Source: Maricaulaceae bacterium (GTDB lineage: Bacteria; Pseudomonadota; Alphaproteobacteria; Caulobacterales; Maricaulaceae). From it: a stretch of 64,000 nt of DNA. Where the stretch lies: contig JAHCJP010000002.1 of assembly GCA_026126205.1 (NCBI GenBank), positions 124,001 to 188,000 on the forward strand. Direction: 5' to 3'. The notes under the pieces are model-generated. The model saw only the letters and a program-made list of their open reading frames with translations. It ran no database searches and had not been told where the DNA came from. The stretch's first letter is position 1. Each line of letters begins with the position of its first letter. A program made the translations under genes and the position numbers. Positions 20,314 through 29,010 of the stretch are shown in pieces.

Positions 20314-21132
20314 TCAGGTCACCCGCTCCAGTTCAGCCGTCGCCGCCGCCTCGCGGCGGAACAGGTCCGGCCGCAGGATGACGGTCAGTACGGCGGCGAG
20401 CGTCACCAGCGCCGTCCATACGGTCATGGTGTCTCCCGCCACGCCCAGAACCCAGGGCAGGTTGATCGCCCAGTGCGCGAAAAAGGCCGGCGCCACCGCC
20501 CCGCGCGAGGCGTTCAGGATCGCGGCCAGAATCACCGAAATCGCCATCGTCTGCACGAAGAACCGCGCCGTCGACAGCCAGGCGGGCAGGCTTGCGTCAT
20601 ATTGCGGGAAGGCGGGGCTGAGGATCACCGGCAAGTGCCAGACCCCCCAGATCAGACCCAGAACCAGCGCCGCGGGCAGCGGCGACAGCCGCTCCTGCAA
20701 CAACGGTTGCAGCCAGCCGCGCCAGCCCGGCTCCTCCATTGAGCCGGGATTGGACAGCGGCGAGATGAACAGCGCCAGCAGAAACGCCCCGGCGCCGGAA
20801 TAGGGCCAGAGCGGCGTATCGATTCCCACCGCCCATGTAAGCAGCACGGCCAGCGCCTGCAGGATCAGGAACAGCCCGGCGGCGATCAGGATCCAGCGCC
20901 AGACCGGCGCGACCAGGAACAGCCGGGCGATGAAGGCCCGCCACGCCGCCTTTCCGCAGGCCGCGGCGGCGGCGAAGGCGCCGAAGGCCGGCGCATAGAC
21001 GGCGATGAAAAACAGCGGCGCGGCGAACCGTCCTTCCAGCAGGCCGGGAACGGCGTATAGCCCCAGCGCCCCTATCCCCCAGGAAATCCCGAAGGTTACG
21101 GCGAGAAACACCCACAGCCCGCGCCAGAACAT
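20314..21132 (-). CDS. CPBP-family intramembrane glutamic endopeptidase
   Basis: This is a 272-residue inner-membrane protein with about eight hydrophobic segments. The three CPBP (Abi/Rce1) motifs are present: EEPGWRG (E133, E134, R138), GVWHLP (H166) and HWAIN near the C-terminus. These residues form the intramembrane glutamyl-protease site. The ATG at 21132 is preceded by AAGGG; another ATG at 21171 would add 13 residues. It is divergent from hslV. Bacterial members can act in immunity to bacteriocins or in processing of peptides, but no partner is seen here. Confidence 0.87.
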   Translation of the reverse strand: MFWRGLWVFLAVTFGISWGIGALGLYAVPGLLEGRFAAPLFFIAVYAPAFGAFAAAAACGKAAWRAFIARLFLVAPVWRWILIAAGLFLILQALAVLLTWAVGIDTPLWPYSGAGAFLLALFISPLSNPGSMEEPGWRGWLQPLLQERLSPLPAALVLGLIWGVWHLPVILSPAFPQYDASLPAWLSTARFFVQTMAISVILAAILNASRGAVAPAFFAHWAINLPWVLGVAGDTMTVWTALVTLAAVLTVILRPDLFRREAAATAELERVT

Positions 21133-21152
21133 GCCCGCGCCCTTGCTTGTAG

Positions 21153-21180
21153 TTTGCGCTGACCCAATCACACCCTAGAT
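21153..21180 (+). promoter_or_regulatory. Candidate RpoH (heat-shock) promoter of hslV
   Basis: TTTG at 21153-21156 and CCTAGAT at 21174-21180 are separated by 17 bp. The alphaproteobacterial RpoH consensus is about CTTG-N17/18-CYTATNT, so this is a 3/4 and 6/7 match. It ends about 36 bp before the hslV ATG. HslVU is a known RpoH regulon member in Proteobacteria. Confidence 0.45.
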
Positions 21181-21216
21181 TGGCCTTTCCCGCCACCCCG
21201 AAAGGATCTTCTGACG

Positions 21217-21768
21217 ATGCGCGAAACCCCACCCCCCGGCTGGCGCGGCACGACGATACTCGGCGTGCGCAAGAACAGCCGTTTCGTGCTGGCCGGCGAC
21301 GGTCAGGTCAGCGTCGGTCCGACGGTGGTGAAATCCAACGCCAAAAAGGTGCGCAAGCTGGCGGACGGCAAGGTGCTGGCCGGTTTCGCCGGGGCCACGG
21401 CCGACGCTTTCGCCCTGTTCGAACGGCTGGAGGCGAAGCTGGAGCAGCATTCCGGGCAGCTGGCGCGCGCCTGCGTCGAACTGGCCAAGGACTGGCGCAC
21501 CGACCGCTATCTGCGCCGTCTCGACGCCATGCTGATCGTCGGCGACGCCGAGACGACCTTCCTGATCACCGGCGCCGGCGACGTTCTGGAGCCGGAAGGC
21601 GGGCTGGTCGCCGTCGGCTCCGGCGGCAATTACGCGCTGGCGGCGGCGCGGGCGCTCTTTGATTACGAAGACGACCCCGAGGCGCTGGCCCGCAAGGCCA
21701 TGGCCATCGCGGCCGATATCTGCGTCTACACCAACGGGTCGCTGACGGTGGAAACCCTCGGCGGCTAG
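21217..21768 (+). CDS. hslV: ATP-dependent protease subunit HslV (ClpQ)
   Basis: This is the threonine-protease core of the HslUV (ClpYQ) complex, which degrades misfolded and regulatory proteins in the cytoplasm. It has 183 residues. The catalytic threonine is T12, exposed after removal of the short propeptide at G11/T12 ([11 protein letters not shown]). The conserved GDGQVS and '[14 protein letters not shown]' segments are present. The partner hslU is displaced by the mgtE gene. Confidence 0.97.
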   Translation: MRETPPPGWRGTTILGVRKNSRFVLAGDGQVSVGPTVVKSNAKKVRKLADGKVLAGFAGATADAFALFERLEAKLEQHSGQLARACVELAKDWRTDRYLRRLDAMLIVGDAETTFLITGAGDVLEPEGGLVAVGSGGNYALAAARALFDYEDDPEALARKAMAIAADICVYTNGSLTVETLGG

Positions 21769-21819
21769 GGCTAGACAGGGCGGCGAACCGCAACGCAACC
21801 CGGAAAAGGGAGCGCCGCC

Positions 21820-23148
21820 ATGAACGCCACCAGCGCCACGATCAGCTTCGAGGACTTTCAGGACGCCCACCCGGCGGACATCGCCGCCGCGCTGGCCGAG
21901 CTGAGTCCGCAGGCGGCGCTGACCCTGCTGTCCGGCTTTCCGGTCAACGACCAGGCCGAGGTGTTCGGATATGTCGAGGAGGAGCGGCAGGCCGAACTGC
22001 TGGGGCTGATGACGCGCACCCAGATTTCGAAACTGGTCAGCGCCATGAACGCCGACGAACGGGCCGACCTCTACAACCACCTGCCCGAGGAGATGCAGGA
22101 AATCATCCTGCCGGGTCTCGCCCATGTCGAGCGCGAGGACATGCGGGCGCTGGCCGCGCACGAGGAAGGCACGGCCGGGGCGATCATGACCTCCGACTAC
22201 GCGGTGCTGGCGCCGGACCTCACGGCGCGCGAGGCGATCGACAAGCTGCGCCGCGAGGCGCCGGAGAAAGAGACCATCTATCGCACCTATGTGGTGGACG
22301 GGGAGCGCCGCCTGATCGGCTCGGTGCGGCTGCAGGAACTGATCCTGGCCGATCCGCGCAAGAAAGTGGCGAACCTGATGGAGGAAGACCCCCTGTTCGC
22401 CCGCGTCGACGAGGACCAGGAGGAGGTGGCACGCAAGATCGCCCGCTATGACGTCATCGCCATTCCGGTGGTCGATTCCGAACACCGCCTGGTCGGCATC
22501 GTCACCCATGACGACGCCATCGACGCGCTGGAAGAGGAGGCCACAGAGGACTTCCACAAGCTGGGCGGCGCGGTGTCGCTGGATGAAAGCGTGCGCACCG
22601 CCGGGCTGGTGACGCTGTATCGCGCCCGCATCGTCTGGCTGGTGGTGCTGGTGTTCGGCAATCTGCTGTCCGGTCTCGGCATCGCCTATTACGAAGACAC
22701 CATCGCCGCGCACCTGGCGCTGGTGTTCTTCCTGCCGCTGCTTATCGCCTCGGGCGGCAATGCCGGCGCGCAGGCCGCGACGCTGATGGTGCGGGCGCTG
22801 GCCACCGGCGATGTGCGCCCGAAGGACTGGGGGTTGATGCTGGGCCGCGAGTTTCTGGTCGCCGCGGCGCTGGGCCTGACCATGGCGGCCGCCGTCTCCG
22901 GCATCGGCTTTTTCCGCGGCGGGCCTGACATCGCCGGCGTGGTCGCCGCCTCGATGATCATCATCGTCATCATCGGCAGCATCATCGGCATGAGCCTGCC
23001 CTTCATCCTGTCGCGTCTGCGCCTGGACCCGGCCACGGCCAGCGCGCCGCTGGTAACCTCGATCGCCGACGCCACCGGCGTGGTGATCTATTTCGCCATC
23101 GCCACCTTCTGGTTCATGCGCAATGGCGCAGCGGCGGGGCTTGGGTAG
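21820..23148 (+). CDS. mgtE: Magnesium transporter MgtE
   Basis: This is a Mg2+ channel of the inner membrane, 442 residues. Domains in order: N-terminal superhelical Mg-sensor domain (residues 1-125, DFQDAHPADIAAALAELSP), two CBS domains (about 130-250, GAIMTSDYAVLAPDLTAREAI and AIPVVDSEHRLVGIVTHDDAID), and five transmembrane helices. The pore region is recognisable at LLIASGGNAGAQAATLMVRALATGDV. It is sandwiched between hslV and hslU on the same strand, with gaps of 51 and 54 bp, so it is probably in the same transcript. Confidence 0.95.
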   Translation: MNATSATISFEDFQDAHPADIAAALAELSPQAALTLLSGFPVNDQAEVFGYVEEERQAELLGLMTRTQISKLVSAMNADERADLYNHLPEEMQEIILPGLAHVEREDMRALAAHEEGTAGAIMTSDYAVLAPDLTAREAIDKLRREAPEKETIYRTYVVDGERRLIGSVRLQELILADPRKKVANLMEEDPLFARVDEDQEEVARKIARYDVIAIPVVDSEHRLVGIVTHDDAIDALEEEATEDFHKLGGAVSLDESVRTAGLVTLYRARIVWLVVLVFGNLLSGLGIAYYEDTIAAHLALVFFLPLLIASGGNAGAQAATLMVRALATGDVRPKDWGLMLGREFLVAAALGLTMAAAVSGIGFFRGGPDIAGVVAASMIIIVIIGSIIGMSLPFILSRLRLDPATASAPLVTSIADATGVVIYFAIATFWFMRNGAAAGLG

Positions 23149-23202
23149 GCGCGGTTTCCGGCCTACATCCCGGCTTTCGCCCGTCAGCAAACGGATGCAC
23201 GC

Positions 23203-24510
23203 ATGACCGACTTCTCCCCCCGCGAGATCGTCTCGGAGCTGGACCGGCACATCATCGGCCAGTCGGCGGCCAAGAAGGCCGTGGCCATCGCCCTGCGCAA
23301 CCGCTGGCGGCGGCGCCAGCTCGAGGACGACCTGAAGGAGGAGGTGACGCCGAAGAACATCCTGATGATCGGCCCCACCGGGGTGGGCAAGACCGAGATT
23401 TCACGCCGCCTCGCCAAACTGGCGCGGGCGCCGTTCATCAAGGTGGAGGCGACCAAGTTCACCGAGGTCGGCTATGTCGGCCGCGATGTCGACCAGATCG
23501 CCCGCGACCTTGTGGAGGCGGCCATCGTCATGGTGCGCGAACGGCGGCGCGAAGAGGTGCGCGCCCGCGCCCACGCCGCGGCGGAAGACCGGGTGCTGAA
23601 CGCCCTTGTCGGTCCGAACGCGCAGGCGAGCACGCGCGAGGCGTTCCGCAAGCAATTGCGCGACGGCGCGCTGGACGGCAAGGAGATCGAGATCGACCTC
23701 GCCGACACCGCCTCGCCCTTCCAGACGCTGGACATTCCGGGCCTGCCCGGCGGCGGAGCCGGGGTGCTGAATCTCGGCGACCTACTGGGCAAGGGCTTCG
23801 GCGGCCGCCGCAAGACCGTGCGCACCACGGTCAAGGCCGCCTATGAACCCTTGATCGCCGAAGAGGCCGACAAGCTGATCGACGATTCCGCAATCGCCGC
23901 CGAGGCGATCCGGCTGGCCGAGAATGACGGCATCGTGTTCCTGGACGAGATCGACAAGATCACCGCCCGTTCCGACGCCCGCGGCGCCGATGTCAGCCGC
24001 GAGGGCGTGCAGCGCGACCTGCTGCCGCTGATCGAGGGCGCGACCGTGGCCACCAAGTACGGCCCGGTGCGCACCGACCACGTGCTGTTCATCGCGTCCG
24101 GCGCCTTTCACATCGCCAAGCCGTCGGACCTGCTGCCGGAGCTGCAGGGCCGGCTGCCGATCCGGGTCGAGCTGCGGGCGCTGACCAAGGATGATTTCAA
24201 GCGCATCCTGACCGAGACCGAGGCCAATCTGACCCGCCAGTACGTGGCGCTGATGGCGACCGAGGGCGTGACGCTGGCCTTCACCGAAGACGCGGTGGAC
24301 GCGATTGCGGAGGCGGCGGTGGAGGTGAACTCAAGCGTCGAGAATATCGGCGCCCGGCGGCTGCAAACGGTGATGGAGAAACTGGTGGAGGAGATCAGCT
24401 TCTCCGCCTCCGACCGCGCCGGTGAAACCGTGACCGTCGATGCGGCCTATGTGGCTGAACATATTGGCGAACTGGCGAAAAACGCCGACCTGTCGAAGTT
24501 CATTCTCTAG
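23203..24510 (+). CDS. hslU: ATP-dependent protease ATPase subunit HslU (ClpY)
   Basis: This AAA+ unfoldase feeds substrates to HslV. It has 435 residues. Walker A is GPTGVGKT (57-64), followed by the GYVG pore loop ([16 protein letters not shown]). The inserted I-domain covers about 110-235. Walker B is VFLDEIDKI, and the sensor-2 region is [13 protein letters not shown]. The C-terminus LSKFIL is the HslV-docking tail. All motifs are intact. Confidence 0.97.
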   Translation: MTDFSPREIVSELDRHIIGQSAAKKAVAIALRNRWRRRQLEDDLKEEVTPKNILMIGPTGVGKTEISRRLAKLARAPFIKVEATKFTEVGYVGRDVDQIARDLVEAAIVMVRERRREEVRARAHAAAEDRVLNALVGPNAQASTREAFRKQLRDGALDGKEIEIDLADTASPFQTLDIPGLPGGGAGVLNLGDLLGKGFGGRRKTVRTTVKAAYEPLIAEEADKLIDDSAIAAEAIRLAENDGIVFLDEIDKITARSDARGADVSREGVQRDLLPLIEGATVATKYGPVRTDHVLFIASGAFHIAKPSDLLPELQGRLPIRVELRALTKDDFKRILTETEANLTRQYVALMATEGVTLAFTEDAVDAIAEAAVEVNSSVENIGARRLQTVMEKLVEEISFSASDRAGETVTVDAAYVAEHIGELAKNADLSKFIL

Positions 24511-24514
24511 GGTT

Positions 24515-25123
24515 TCAGCGCGCTTTCAGCAGCACGTAGAACGCGCCTTCGCCGCCATGGCGGCGGTGGGCGGGGGAATAGCCGGAGACGATGGCGCGCA
24601 GATCCGGCTCGGCCAGCCATTGCGGCAGGCGGCGGCGCAGGATTCCCGGTTCGGATTCAAACACATCGCGCGCCCGGTCCGCCGGCCTTCCGCCCTTGCC
24701 GGTGATCACCAGGACCGAGCGCAGCCCGCGCGCCTTGGCCGAGTGCAGAAAGCGGCCCAGCGCGGCGCGGGCCTGGTCCTGCGTCAGGCCGTGCAGGTCG
24801 GCGCGGGCCTCTATCTCTATGTTTCCGCGGCGTAATTTCCGCTCCGCCGAGCGGTCGGCGGGGGCGGGGGCGGGCCGGAGATCGCCGCGCCCCGGCGCGC
24901 TGTTCCCCCCTGCCCATACCTCCTGCTTCATTCCACCTTCAACCGCTGTTCCACCCCCCTTTTCACCCCCCCTTTCACCCCCTGTTTTTCCCCCTTGCGT
25001 CACCCTGGGCGCGTCCGGCGCCTCCGGCGCGCGGTTCCGGGACCCCGGCAGAGGCCGCGCCGTGCGCGCCACCCGGCGCCAGAGCGCGCGTTCCGATGGC
25101 GTGAGATCGCGGCCGCGGGCCAT
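24515..25123 (-). CDS. Smr-domain protein (MutS2 C-terminal type)
   Basis: From the ATG at 25123 the protein has 202 residues. The C-terminal Smr domain (about 115-200) shows the motif ADLHGLTQDQARAAL and the glycine motif VLVITGKGGR. Smr domains are nickases or RNases. The N-terminus (DLTPSERALWRRVARTARPL) is the usual alphaproteobacterial start of this protein. Residues around 45-75 are a low-complexity Gly/Glu/Lys linker encoded by five G-tracts of 5-7 bases. The start overlaps the mltA stop (TGATG), so the genes are coupled. It is convergent with hslU. Confidence 0.88.
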   Translation of the reverse strand: MARGRDLTPSERALWRRVARTARPLPGSRNRAPEAPDAPRVTQGGKTGGERGGEKGGGTAVEGGMKQEVWAGGNSAPGRGDLRPAPAPADRSAERKLRRGNIEIEARADLHGLTQDQARAALGRFLHSAKARGLRSVLVITGKGGRPADRARDVFESEPGILRRRLPQWLAEPDLRAIVSGYSPAHRRHGGEGAFYVLLKAR

Positions 25124-26373
25124 CACGCCGGCGGCGGGGCGAGGCGGGCGGCGAGGGCGTGCGGCAGCAGCAGCGTCCAGCGCGCCTGCGCCCGGGTCGA
25201 GCCGGCGCGCCGGTCGGCGTCCTCGCCCCAGCCCCAGAAGAAATCGCCGCGCAGCGGGCCGGTGATCGCCCCGCCCGCGTCCTGGATCACCACCAGCCCG
25301 CGCCAGCCCGGCGCCTCGGGCAGATCGGCCTCCACCCACACCGGAACGCCGTGGGCGTGAAAGGCCGGGTCGGCGGCGATGGACGCCATGGGGGTGAGCG
25401 GCAGGCCCGCCGCGCCGCGCGGGCCGAGAGCGGGGTCGCCAATCGGTTCGGCGGCGAAAAACGCGTAGCGCGGGTTTTCGTTGAACAGCGCCCGCGCCGC
25501 GCCCGGCCCGGCGCGGTTCAGCCATTCCTCGATCCCGGCCTTCGAGGCCTGGTGCAATTCCATCTCGCCGCGCTCGACGAGGATGCGGCCGATAGAGCGG
25601 TAGGGCAGGCCGTTATGGGCGGCGAAGGCGGCGCGGGCCTGCGCGCCGTCCGGATACACCAGCCGGCCGGAGCCCTGGATCTGCAGGAAGAACACGTCGA
25701 CGGGCCGGCCAAAGGCGAAGGGTTCGCCCGCGCCGTCTTCCTCGATCGCCGCGCGGTCGCGATAGGGGATGAACCGGTCCCCCGCCGCCATGCCGACAAT
25801 GCGCCGCCCGGCCAGGCTTTCGTCGAACATCCCCAGATCGGCGCTCAACAGGTCGTCCGGCCTGCCGCGCAGCGGCGCGGTGAACGGCGGTTCCGGCGCG
25901 CGGCGCACCTCGACATAGGGTTCGTAATAGCCGGTCATCAGGCCGGTCCCGCCGGCTTCGGTGAAGGCGCGCACCGGGGTGAAGGCGGCCTCGAACGCCG
26001 CCCGCGCCGCGGCTTCGTCCCCGCCATCGGCGGCGCGCAGCCGGGCGCAGGCCTGCCGCCAGTCGGCGGCGGTTCCGGCATAGGGCGCGCGCGGGTTCAT
26101 CGCCTGTCCGTCGGGGCGCGCGGCGATGGCGGCGCAGGAGCGCAGGGCGGCGGAGAGCGCTGCGCGAACATCGGCGCCCTCCCATCCCGTCACCGCGTCC
26201 CACGCCGCCGGGGCCAGCAGCAGTTCCGACGGCGGCGGGGGCGGCGGCGCTTCCGGCTCGGGCTCCGGCTCAGGCGCGCGCGGCTGGCAGGCGGCGAGGG
26301 CGAGCGCGGCGGCGAGGGCGAACGCGATGGCGGGCGTGCGGATGACGATGCGGGCGGCGGGGCGCGGCGGCAT
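25123..26373 (-). CDS. mltA: Membrane-bound lytic murein transglycosylase A
   Basis: Cleaves peptidoglycan between MurNAc and GlcNAc with formation of 1,6-anhydro ends; anchored to the outer membrane. It has 416 residues. The lipobox is LAAC (Cys29), followed by a Pro/Glu-rich linker. The MltA domain includes LMTGYYEPYVEVRRAPEP and the VDVFFLQIQGSGRLVYPDG block. The C-terminal 3D domain shows VVIQDAGGAITGPLRGDFFWGWGEDA, with the catalytic Asp in this region. It lies in the conserved Tim44-like/MltA/Smr order. Confidence 0.93.
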   Translation of the reverse strand: MPPRPAARIVIRTPAIAFALAAALALAACQPRAPEPEPEPEAPPPPPPSELLLAPAAWDAVTGWEGADVRAALSAALRSCAAIAARPDGQAMNPRAPYAGTAADWRQACARLRAADGGDEAAARAAFEAAFTPVRAFTEAGGTGLMTGYYEPYVEVRRAPEPPFTAPLRGRPDDLLSADLGMFDESLAGRRIVGMAAGDRFIPYRDRAAIEEDGAGEPFAFGRPVDVFFLQIQGSGRLVYPDGAQARAAFAAHNGLPYRSIGRILVERGEMELHQASKAGIEEWLNRAGPGAARALFNENPRYAFFAAEPIGDPALGPRGAAGLPLTPMASIAADPAFHAHGVPVWVEADLPEAPGWRGLVVIQDAGGAITGPLRGDFFWGWGEDADRRAGSTRAQARWTLLLPHALAARLAPPPA

Positions 26374-26457
26374 GGCGGGTCCGTGACGTGGCGAAACCGA
26401 ATCGGCGTCCAGCCTAACCGCGCCCCCCGCCCGCGCCTAACGAGGGGTGTACTGAAG

Positions 26458-26581
26458 CCCTCGTCCTTCGTGGCTCTGCGCCTTCGGCGCATCGCACCTC
26501 AGGATGAGGGGGATAGTGCAAGCCACAACACCCTCATCCTGAGGAGTCCCGGCCGTCAGGCCGGGCCACGAAGGACGAGGG
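26458..26581. repeat. Composite nested inverted repeat between mltA and the Tim44-like gene
   Basis: The outer arms are a perfect 17 bp inverted repeat: CCCTCGTCCTTCGTGGC (26458-26474) and its complement (26565-26581). The inner arms are a perfect 14 bp inverted repeat: CCTCAGGATGAGGG (26497-26510) and its complement (26531-26544). Small hairpins lie between: GCGCC-TTC-GGCGC (26478-26490) and CCCGGCC-GTCA-GGCCGGG (26548-26565). The CCTCAGGATGAGGG / GAAGGACGAGGG type is a common REP-like intergenic element in Alphaproteobacteria. Here two units face each other. No transposase is nearby. Confidence 0.75.
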
Positions 26582-26623
26582 AATCCCGAAAGCGCCGGGC
26601 CGCGCGGCGGCTGTCCACAGACC

Positions 26624-27244
26624 CTAGACCGGCCGCACGCCGGAGAGCACCCAGTTCGGATCGGGGCTGGCGGCCGGGCGCTCGAAGGTCCAGACCTCCT
26701 CGACCGGGGTGAGGCGGTTGAGATCGCCGGCGATGCGTTCGCCGTCCTTGCCGCGGGTCTCGGTGGCGATGTCGGCGCGGAAGCGCACCTTCACCTTCGC
26801 GACCCCGTCCTGCACCCCGGCGCCGTGAATCTCGGCGGCGGCCAGGCGCTCGATCTCGGTGGTCACGGCCTGCCCGGCCTTTTCGCGATCTCCGATGGCC
26901 TTGTCGTAGCTGGCGAACACTTTCGGCGACAGCAACGGGCGCAGGGCGTCGCGGTCGCCCTTGGCGAAGCCCTCGACGATCATGCCATAGGCGGCCTTGG
27001 CGCCATCCAGGAACACGCCGGGGTCGAAGCCGGGGTCGTGACGGGCGATCTCGGTCAGCCCCGCCCCGGCGGGGCCGGCGAAGCGCGGCGCGGCGGCCGG
27101 TTCGGCGGCGGGCGCGCGGTCCTGCGCCGGGGCCGGGCGCGGCTCCGGCGTATGGCCGGTGCGCTTGCCCAGCACCTGGTACAGGCGGAAGGCGAAGAAC
27201 ACCGCCACGGCGGCGAAGAAGATCAGCGGCAGAAAATCCATCAT
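26624..27244 (-). CDS. Tim44/TimA family inner-membrane adaptor protein
   Basis: This 206-residue protein begins with one hydrophobic helix (MMDFLPLIFFAAVAVFFAFRLYQVLGKRTG). A Pro/Ala-rich linker follows, then a Tim44-like domain (VFLDGAKAAYGMIVEGFAKGDRDALRPLLSPKVFASYDKAI ... VEEVWTFERP). This NTF2-like fold is homologous to the mitochondrial import component Tim44. The alphaproteobacterial members are thought to be adaptors at the inner membrane, probably in envelope stress or protein transport. It sits divergent from secB, the usual arrangement. ATGs at 27244 and 27241 are both possible. Confidence 0.85.
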   Translation of the reverse strand: MMDFLPLIFFAAVAVFFAFRLYQVLGKRTGHTPEPRPAPAQDRAPAAEPAAAPRFAGPAGAGLTEIARHDPGFDPGVFLDGAKAAYGMIVEGFAKGDRDALRPLLSPKVFASYDKAIGDREKAGQAVTTEIERLAAAEIHGAGVQDGVAKVKVRFRADIATETRGKDGERIAGDLNRLTPVEEVWTFERPAASPDPNWVLSGVRPV

Positions 27245-27402
27245 GCGATCCCGTTTGCGATACAGATATAGACGCTGCAAGCGCCCGCGTCAGCCGCAAG
27301 CGGCGCCGCGCTTGCCCCGGCGGCGCGGCCATGCTACCGCGCCCGCCTCACATTTCCGGCGCCCGCGCGCCTGTCCTGACCAGTTTTCCGGAGAGATTTC
27401 CC

Positions 27403-27909
27403 ATGGCCGACACGCCCCCCGCCGGCGACCCGAACGCCAACCTGCCGCAAATGCGCGTGATGGTGCATTACGTGAAGGATCTGTCCTTCGAGAACCCCGG
27501 CGCGCCGGAAGGCCTGCGCGGCGGCGAGCCGCCGCAGTTCGACCTCGGCGTCGACATCCAGGGCCGCAAGCTGCACGGCGAGGTGCACGAGGTGCAGCTG
27601 CTGATCAACGCCACCGCCACCCGCGGCGGCAAAACGCTGTTCATCGCCGAACTGAGCTTCGCCGGCCTGTTCGAGCTGGTGAATTTCGACGATGCGATGC
27701 GCGAACAGGTGCTGCTGATCGAATGCCCGCGCCTGCTGTTCCCCTTCGCCCGCCGGGTGCTGGCCGACGCCGTGCAGGACGGCGGCTATCCGCCGCTGAT
27801 GCTGGAGCCGATCGACTTCGCCGGCCTCTACCGCCAGCAGAAGGGTCAGGGCCAGACGCAACCGCTGCAGGACGAAAGCGGCGGCGAACCCCCGGCCGGA
27901 AACGCCTGA
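27403..27909 (+). CDS. secB: Protein-export chaperone SecB
   Basis: Tetrameric cytoplasmic chaperone that keeps preproteins unfolded and passes them to SecA. It has 168 residues from the ATG at 27403. Family segments are VHYVKDLSFENPGAPE, FDLGVDIQGRKL, VHEVQLLINATA, ECPRLLFPFARRVLADAVQDGGYPPLMLEPIDFAGLY. The tail is Gln- and Gly-rich. An upstream in-frame ATG exists but extends into the spacer with Tim44 and has no conserved sequence. Confidence 0.96.
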   Translation: MADTPPAGDPNANLPQMRVMVHYVKDLSFENPGAPEGLRGGEPPQFDLGVDIQGRKLHGEVHEVQLLINATATRGGKTLFIAELSFAGLFELVNFDDAMREQVLLIECPRLLFPFARRVLADAVQDGGYPPLMLEPIDFAGLYRQQKGQGQTQPLQDESGGEPPAGNA

Positions 27910-28007
27910 CCGGGGCTTTCAGGGCTTCCAGCCGCGCCGCCGATCAAAAACCAGGCGCCGTCATTGCGTGCGCGGCGCGATCAATCCTCCCCCTTGAATG
28001 ACCTCCC

Positions 28008-28943
28008 CTACCCCGCCGGCTGGGGCGGGGCGGCCTTTTTCGCCTTGCGGCGGCGCAGGGCGCGCAGGCCCAGCCAAAGCAGCAGGATCAGGATGATCGC
28101 GAAGGGCAGCAGGAAGGCGGCGGCCTCGACCAGGAAGGCCAGCGCCCGCACCGTGTTCGCCACCGCGCCGTCGAGGGCGTCCTTCAGCGGCCGGAACACG
28201 TCGCGGCCCACCGGCGAGGGGCGCGACTGGTAGGAAATATCCAGCCGCGACATGTCCACCCGCGCCCGCATCACCGCGATCTGGGCGCGCGCCGAGTCGA
28301 TGCCGCCCTGCACACGGGCCAGTTCGCGCTCCACCTGCAGCAGGTCGCCGACCGTGCCGGACTGGCGGTCGAGCAGCGCCAGCAGGCGGTCGCGCAGGCG
28401 CTCCTGCGCCTCCAGCCGCGCCTCGGTGTCGGTGATCTGCCGGGTCAGGTCCTCGGTGGAGGTCGACAGGCTGACCAGCCGGCCGCCGGCGGCCTCGGCG
28501 TCGCCGCGCAGGCCGTCGCGGAAATTCTGCAGCCAGCGCGGATCGGCGCGGATCGACAGCGCGCCGCGCACATTGTCCTCGCCCCAGGCGTTCACCGAGC
28601 CGCCGGTGACGACGCAGACCTGCGGCCCGGCGGCGCGGCACGCGCCCTCATGGGCCTCCATCAGGCCGCGCACGGCGGCGCCCGGGGCCTCGACCGTCGC
28701 CGCATAGGCGTAGGCGAGCAGCATGCCCGCGGGGTGGATGGATTCGCCATCGCCGGCTGTCTCGCTGTCCGTAACGGCTTCCCGGGCCGCGACGCCGCCA
28801 GAGGGCGCGGCGGCCATGCGGGCGCGCGTTACGCTGTCCGGGGCGGCCTGCGGCGCGGGTTCGGCGTAATGCTCGGGCCCGCCTTCGCAAGCGGACAGCG
28901 CCAGCGCCGCCGCAAGGGCCGCGCAGATCACGGATAGTCGCAT
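28008..28943 (-). CDS. DUF4349 lipoprotein with C-terminal membrane helix
   Basis: This 311-residue protein has a lipoprotein signal (LALSAC, Cys19). The DUF4349 domain covers about 75-285. It contains a conserved 'LSIRADPRWLQNFRDGLRGDAEAAGGRLVSLSTSTEDLTRQI' and a long coiled-coil stretch (DTEARLEAQERLRDRLLALLDRQSGTVGDLLQVERELARVQGGIDSAR). A C-terminal transmembrane helix (FLLPFAIILILLLWLGLRAL) and a basic tail follow. The function of the family is unknown. An opening lipid anchor with a closing helix implies a periplasmic domain held at both ends. Confidence 0.83.
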   Translation of the reverse strand: MRLSVICAALAAALALSACEGGPEHYAEPAPQAAPDSVTRARMAAAPSGGVAAREAVTDSETAGDGESIHPAGMLLAYAYAATVEAPGAAVRGLMEAHEGACRAAGPQVCVVTGGSVNAWGEDNVRGALSIRADPRWLQNFRDGLRGDAEAAGGRLVSLSTSTEDLTRQITDTEARLEAQERLRDRLLALLDRQSGTVGDLLQVERELARVQGGIDSARAQIAVMRARVDMSRLDISYQSRPSPVGRDVFRPLKDALDGAVANTVRALAFLVEAAAFLLPFAIILILLLWLGLRALRRRKAKKAAPPQPAG

Positions 28944-29010
28944 CTGAAGTCTCCTCCCTGTCCCGGCCCGGCGCGAACCCTTCTCCGCAAATGCGGCGCG
29001 GATTGGGCGG

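Noticed and set aside
21175-23250. Minus-strand open frame (691 aa) over hslV and mgtE
   Set aside because: It crosses two well-supported genes and is His/Gln/Arg-rich; a shadow.
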